A DNA stretch of 16,021 nucleotides. Origin: Candidatus Cloacimonetes bacterium 4572_55 (lineage in GTDB: Bacteria > 4572-55). Under the pieces are notes generated by a model that saw nothing but the letters and a program-made list of their open reading frames with translations, had not been told where the DNA came from and ran no database searches. Location of the stretch: the NCBI GenBank assembly GCA_002084765.1, contig NBMB01000076.1:1-16021 (forward strand), written 5' to 3'. Below are positions 13,688 to 16,021 of the stretch, piece after piece (the first letter of the stretch is position 1; every line of letters begins with the position of its first letter). The position numbers and the translations under genes are program-made.

Positions 13688-15671
13688 TTGGGATTGCAAC
13701 TCAGGCAAACCGTTCGGATACAGGTTTTTAATACAGCCGACCAATTGACGCGGAAATTGATGGATGCGACACAGGATATCGGGGTCCATTCTGTATTTTG
13801 GGACGGTCGGAATGATGGCGCAAATGCATTCAATGGAATTATCCACATTACCACAAAAAAGCCGTCTGATGAGGCTTTTTCAAACTTTGTCTTTCATATA
13901 GGCAATCAAAATCAAATTTTTACTGATGCCGTTGTTTCAGGAAAACGCAATCAATTTTCTTATAAAGTTTCCATTGTTATGGAAAAAGTCAACCAATGGC
14001 GTGATAATCCTATAGATGTTGACTCGTTTGCAACGACTATTTTGCATGAAATGTTGGAGGAGAATTTTGTCCAACCTATTCAGGATGCGGCTGACGAAAA
14101 TGGCATTCTGTTCGAGGAAATGTTTCAGCAGTTGTATCCGGGGCAAAATTTTTCGGATTTATATAACGCTATGTTTGAAGAAAATTTCCCTGATGCTCTC
14201 GAAGGAGCGCACGAAGAAGTCGACTTCACGAATGAGCGGCGTTCATGGAAAGAAGGGCTAAGGTCAAGTCAGGCAGCGTTTACCGTAGGTTATCATCTGG
14301 ATGACGATCTGGATGCATTGTTTTCCGGGGGGATGAGTCACTACCGTAATGAAGTGGTTGTTCCTTTCCTTCCCGGAATCACCAACTTTAATAATGAAGT
14401 GAAATATGTGACGTCAACTATAAACTATCGCAATTTATTAACTGATAATGATGAGATTGAATTGAAAGTATATTGGAATTCCGTGTTGATGGATATGATA
14501 GCCGAAATTCCAGGCAATGATTTCGATATTTCTTTTGATACCTATAATGTCGATCTTCAACATACGGTTCCACTCACGATTGACGGTCTCTCTCATCATT
14601 TGGTATACGGTTTCAATTATCGGCACAATCGAACAACAAGCGATCTGTTTACAGCTGACATTTGAACAGAATTTATACGCGGGATTTTATCAACTTGAGA
14701 TATACCCAATTTTCCCTCTTAAATTCGTATGTGGCGGGCGATTTGACGACCATCCTGTTGTGGGCAGTCATTTTTCCCCGCGGTTTGGCGCGGTTCTCTC
14801 AGTGCTTGATAAGCATACGGTGCATGCTTCATATAATAAAGCATTCCGGAATCCCTCCCTTTTAGAGTCCTTTATTGACGTAAACAAGTTTCGAGGCGGA
14901 AATTTAACAGGCGTTCATGGTTCCACCGGATTTAGCGATAAAGATATACGCGAGGGCAGGGAGCTGGACTCGGAGTTGATCAAAGCTTATGAAGTGGGAT
15001 ATCAAGGCTTTTGGTTTGATCGTATGAAACTGCAAGTCGATGGATTTTACACTGAGGTGGAGGACCTGATCAGCATGATCTCGTTGGAGCGGGACACAGA
15101 TGGCTTTTTCTTCAATTTTGGCGGCGGTAAAAACTATGGCGTTGAGATCAGCAGTGAGTTTATCATACGCAAAGATTTGCGAATGTTGGTAAATTATACG
15201 TGGCAGGATCTCGAGGACATAGATTTTGATACCGCGTCTGTTCGCGAACGTATCCCAACGCCTCTGCCAGAAGAGGAGCAAAGCTGGATCAATTTTTCTC
15301 GAAATGAGGGTCACGCGCCGGTTCACAAATTCAATTTTGGACTGCGAGCCACAATACCTCGAAATTTGACAACATTTCTGAATGTTCACTATGTATCGAC
15401 ATCCGAGAATTGGTATGCCTCTTATATTACCCCCCAAGAGCAGCCGAATAAGATGACCGCGGGCACTTATACGATTGCCAACCTCGCTCTGACGTATCGT
15501 TTCTCACAGAATTTAGATTTTACGGTGACAGTTCAAAATCTGTTGGATAACAGGCATTTTGAATATCCTGATAATAACTATAGCTACACTAATAGTCTGA
15601 GAAATTTGAATATTGTTGAATCGGAAGAAATCGGCAGATTGTGGTTGATAGGAGCTAAGCTCCATTTTTAA
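13688..15671 (+). pseudogene. Damaged TonB-dependent outer-membrane receptor (5'-truncated, frameshifted)
   Basis: Two reading frames together make one receptor. The first (to 14665) has the end of a plug domain (GANAFNGIIHITTKKP) and the first barrel strands, with a helical loop at NPIDVDSFATTILHEM onward. The second frame continues the barrel from about 14660 (EQNLYAGFYQLE, FVCGGRFDDH, GSHFSPRFGAV, SYNKAFRNPSLLE) to a C-terminal aromatic ending (LWLIGAKLHF). Removing one T from the ATTT near 14657-14660 joins TADI to EQNLYAGF, so a +1 insertion split it. There is no signal peptide, TonB box or complete plug. The front is instead a FlgD-Ig-like fragment read from a TTG without a ribosome-binding site, two bases after the napH stop. 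It is probably non-functional unless the reads are wrong. The transport substrate is unknown. Confidence 0.82.
13712..13816 (+). other. Orphan FlgD-Ig-like C-terminal domain fragment fused to the receptor remnant
   Basis: VRIQVFNTADQLTRKLMD followed by GVHSVFWDGRND is the pattern of the FlgD-Ig-like/secretion-tail domain seen at the end of many FCB exported proteins; compare LQIYNASGQLVRTLV and WDGTNEND of the gene at the right edge. The expected continuation (a turn, then SGxYFYRL) is absent. At about 13814-13828 the reading passes straight into the receptor plug motif GANAFNG. It is a leftover of another gene. Confidence 0.75.
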
Positions 15672-15699
15672 ACACTTCATTGGAAGTAGTGCTGATTTG

Positions 15700-15745
15700 T
15701 CCGCAGATTGGTCCGCAGATTACGCTGATTTTCGCTGATTACGCG
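15700..15745 (+). repeat. Dispersed repeat, three units in tandem
   Basis: TCCGCAGATT occurs at 15700-15709 and again at 15712-15721, followed by ACGCTGATT and TTCGCTGATTACGCG. The order resembles the reverse complement of 76-104. It sits between the receptor remnant and the terminator. Confidence 0.75.
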
Positions 15746-15747
15746 AA

Positions 15748-15783
15748 AAAACCCCCTCGCAGGTTGACCTGTGAGGGGGTTTT
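15748..15783. terminator. Bidirectional Rho-independent terminator
   Basis: A 16-bp stem (15748-15763 with 15768-15783) with one G-T wobble and a four-base loop has a CCCCC/GGGGG core flanked by As and Ts. It serves the converging receptor remnant (+) and the exported-protein gene (-). Confidence 0.9.
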
Positions 15784-15804
15784 GTTATAGGGATACAGAA
15801 AATA

Positions 15805-16021
15805 TTATTTAGTCAGAACCATCTTCTTCGTATTGGTGAAATCACCTGCAGTCATGCGATAGAAATAGATTCCGCTTCGGACTTTGGAATCATTTTCGTT
15901 TGTTCCATCCCATGTCGCGGTGTGATCGCCGGCAGAGACCGACTCGTTCACCAGAGTGCGAACCAACTGACCGGACGCATTGTAAATCTGGAGCGTCACG
16001 TTCTGCTCGCTCGGTATCTGA
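15805..16021 (-). CDS. C-terminal end of an exported protein with FlgD-Ig-like tail (partial)
   Basis: Only the last 72 codons are inside the window; the reading frame is open to the right edge (IPSEQNVTLQIYNASGQLV). The segment is a FlgD-Ig-like / Por-type C-terminal domain: a QIYNASGQLVRTLVN strand pair, the conserved AGDHTATWDGTN turn, SGIYFYRMTAG, and the basic KKMVLTK ending. In FCB bacteria this module ends large secreted or surface proteins such as peptidases, glycosidases and repeat proteins. What precedes it is unknown. A terminator follows 20 bases after the stop. Confidence 0.88.
   Translation of the reverse strand, partial: QIPSEQNVTLQIYNASGQLVRTLVNESVSAGDHTATWDGTNENDSKVRSGIYFYRMTAGDFTNTKKMVLTK

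Overview
The window suggests a Gram-negative, menaquinone-using bacterium of the FCB superphylum (Calditrichota/KSB1-like lineages are my best guess). The reasons are an outer-membrane porin, a TonB-dependent receptor remnant, two FlgD-Ig-like C-terminal tails ('IYNASGQLVRTLV', 'WDGTN', 'SGIYFYRM'), and a dispersed intergenic repeat built on TCCGCAGATT. The assignment is inference from gene style, not a placement. No RNA genes, CRISPR arrays or transposases were seen.

Left third (1-5100): a long single gene for fused isobutyryl-CoA mutase (icmF, +) converges, across a bidirectional terminator, on a secreted, strongly acidic tandem-repeat protein (-) with fourteen DDQTDP units. A broken copy of that gene's 3' end lies upstream of it. 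Near-identical 37-bp dispersed repeats in inverted orientation lie outside both genes, at 17-53 and 4975-5011.

Middle (5050-8880, - strand): a three-gene uptake operon with a terminator. The order is outer-membrane porin, then a DUF4212-type small symporter subunit carrying an extra domain of about 140 residues, then an ActP-like Na+/solute symporter. Together they would move a small solute, probably a short organic acid, through both membranes.

Right-middle (9150-13690, + strand): a periplasmic nitrate reductase operon in the order napM-napA-napD-napG-napH, as in the Desulfovibrio napCMADGH cluster but without napC and without napB. An FNR/CRP-type palindrome (TTGAC-TTTA-GTCAA) sits about 42 bases before a plausible start of transcription, fitting control by anaerobiosis or nitrogen oxides. 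NapG has no Tat signal, which is unexpected if it works in the periplasm.

Right end (13690-16021): directly behind napH lies a damaged TonB-dependent receptor. Its signal peptide and most of its plug are gone and replaced by a piece of a FlgD-Ig-like tail, and a +1 frameshift splits the barrel. Then come dispersed repeats, a strong terminator, and the C-terminal end of a secreted protein on the - strand that runs off the window.
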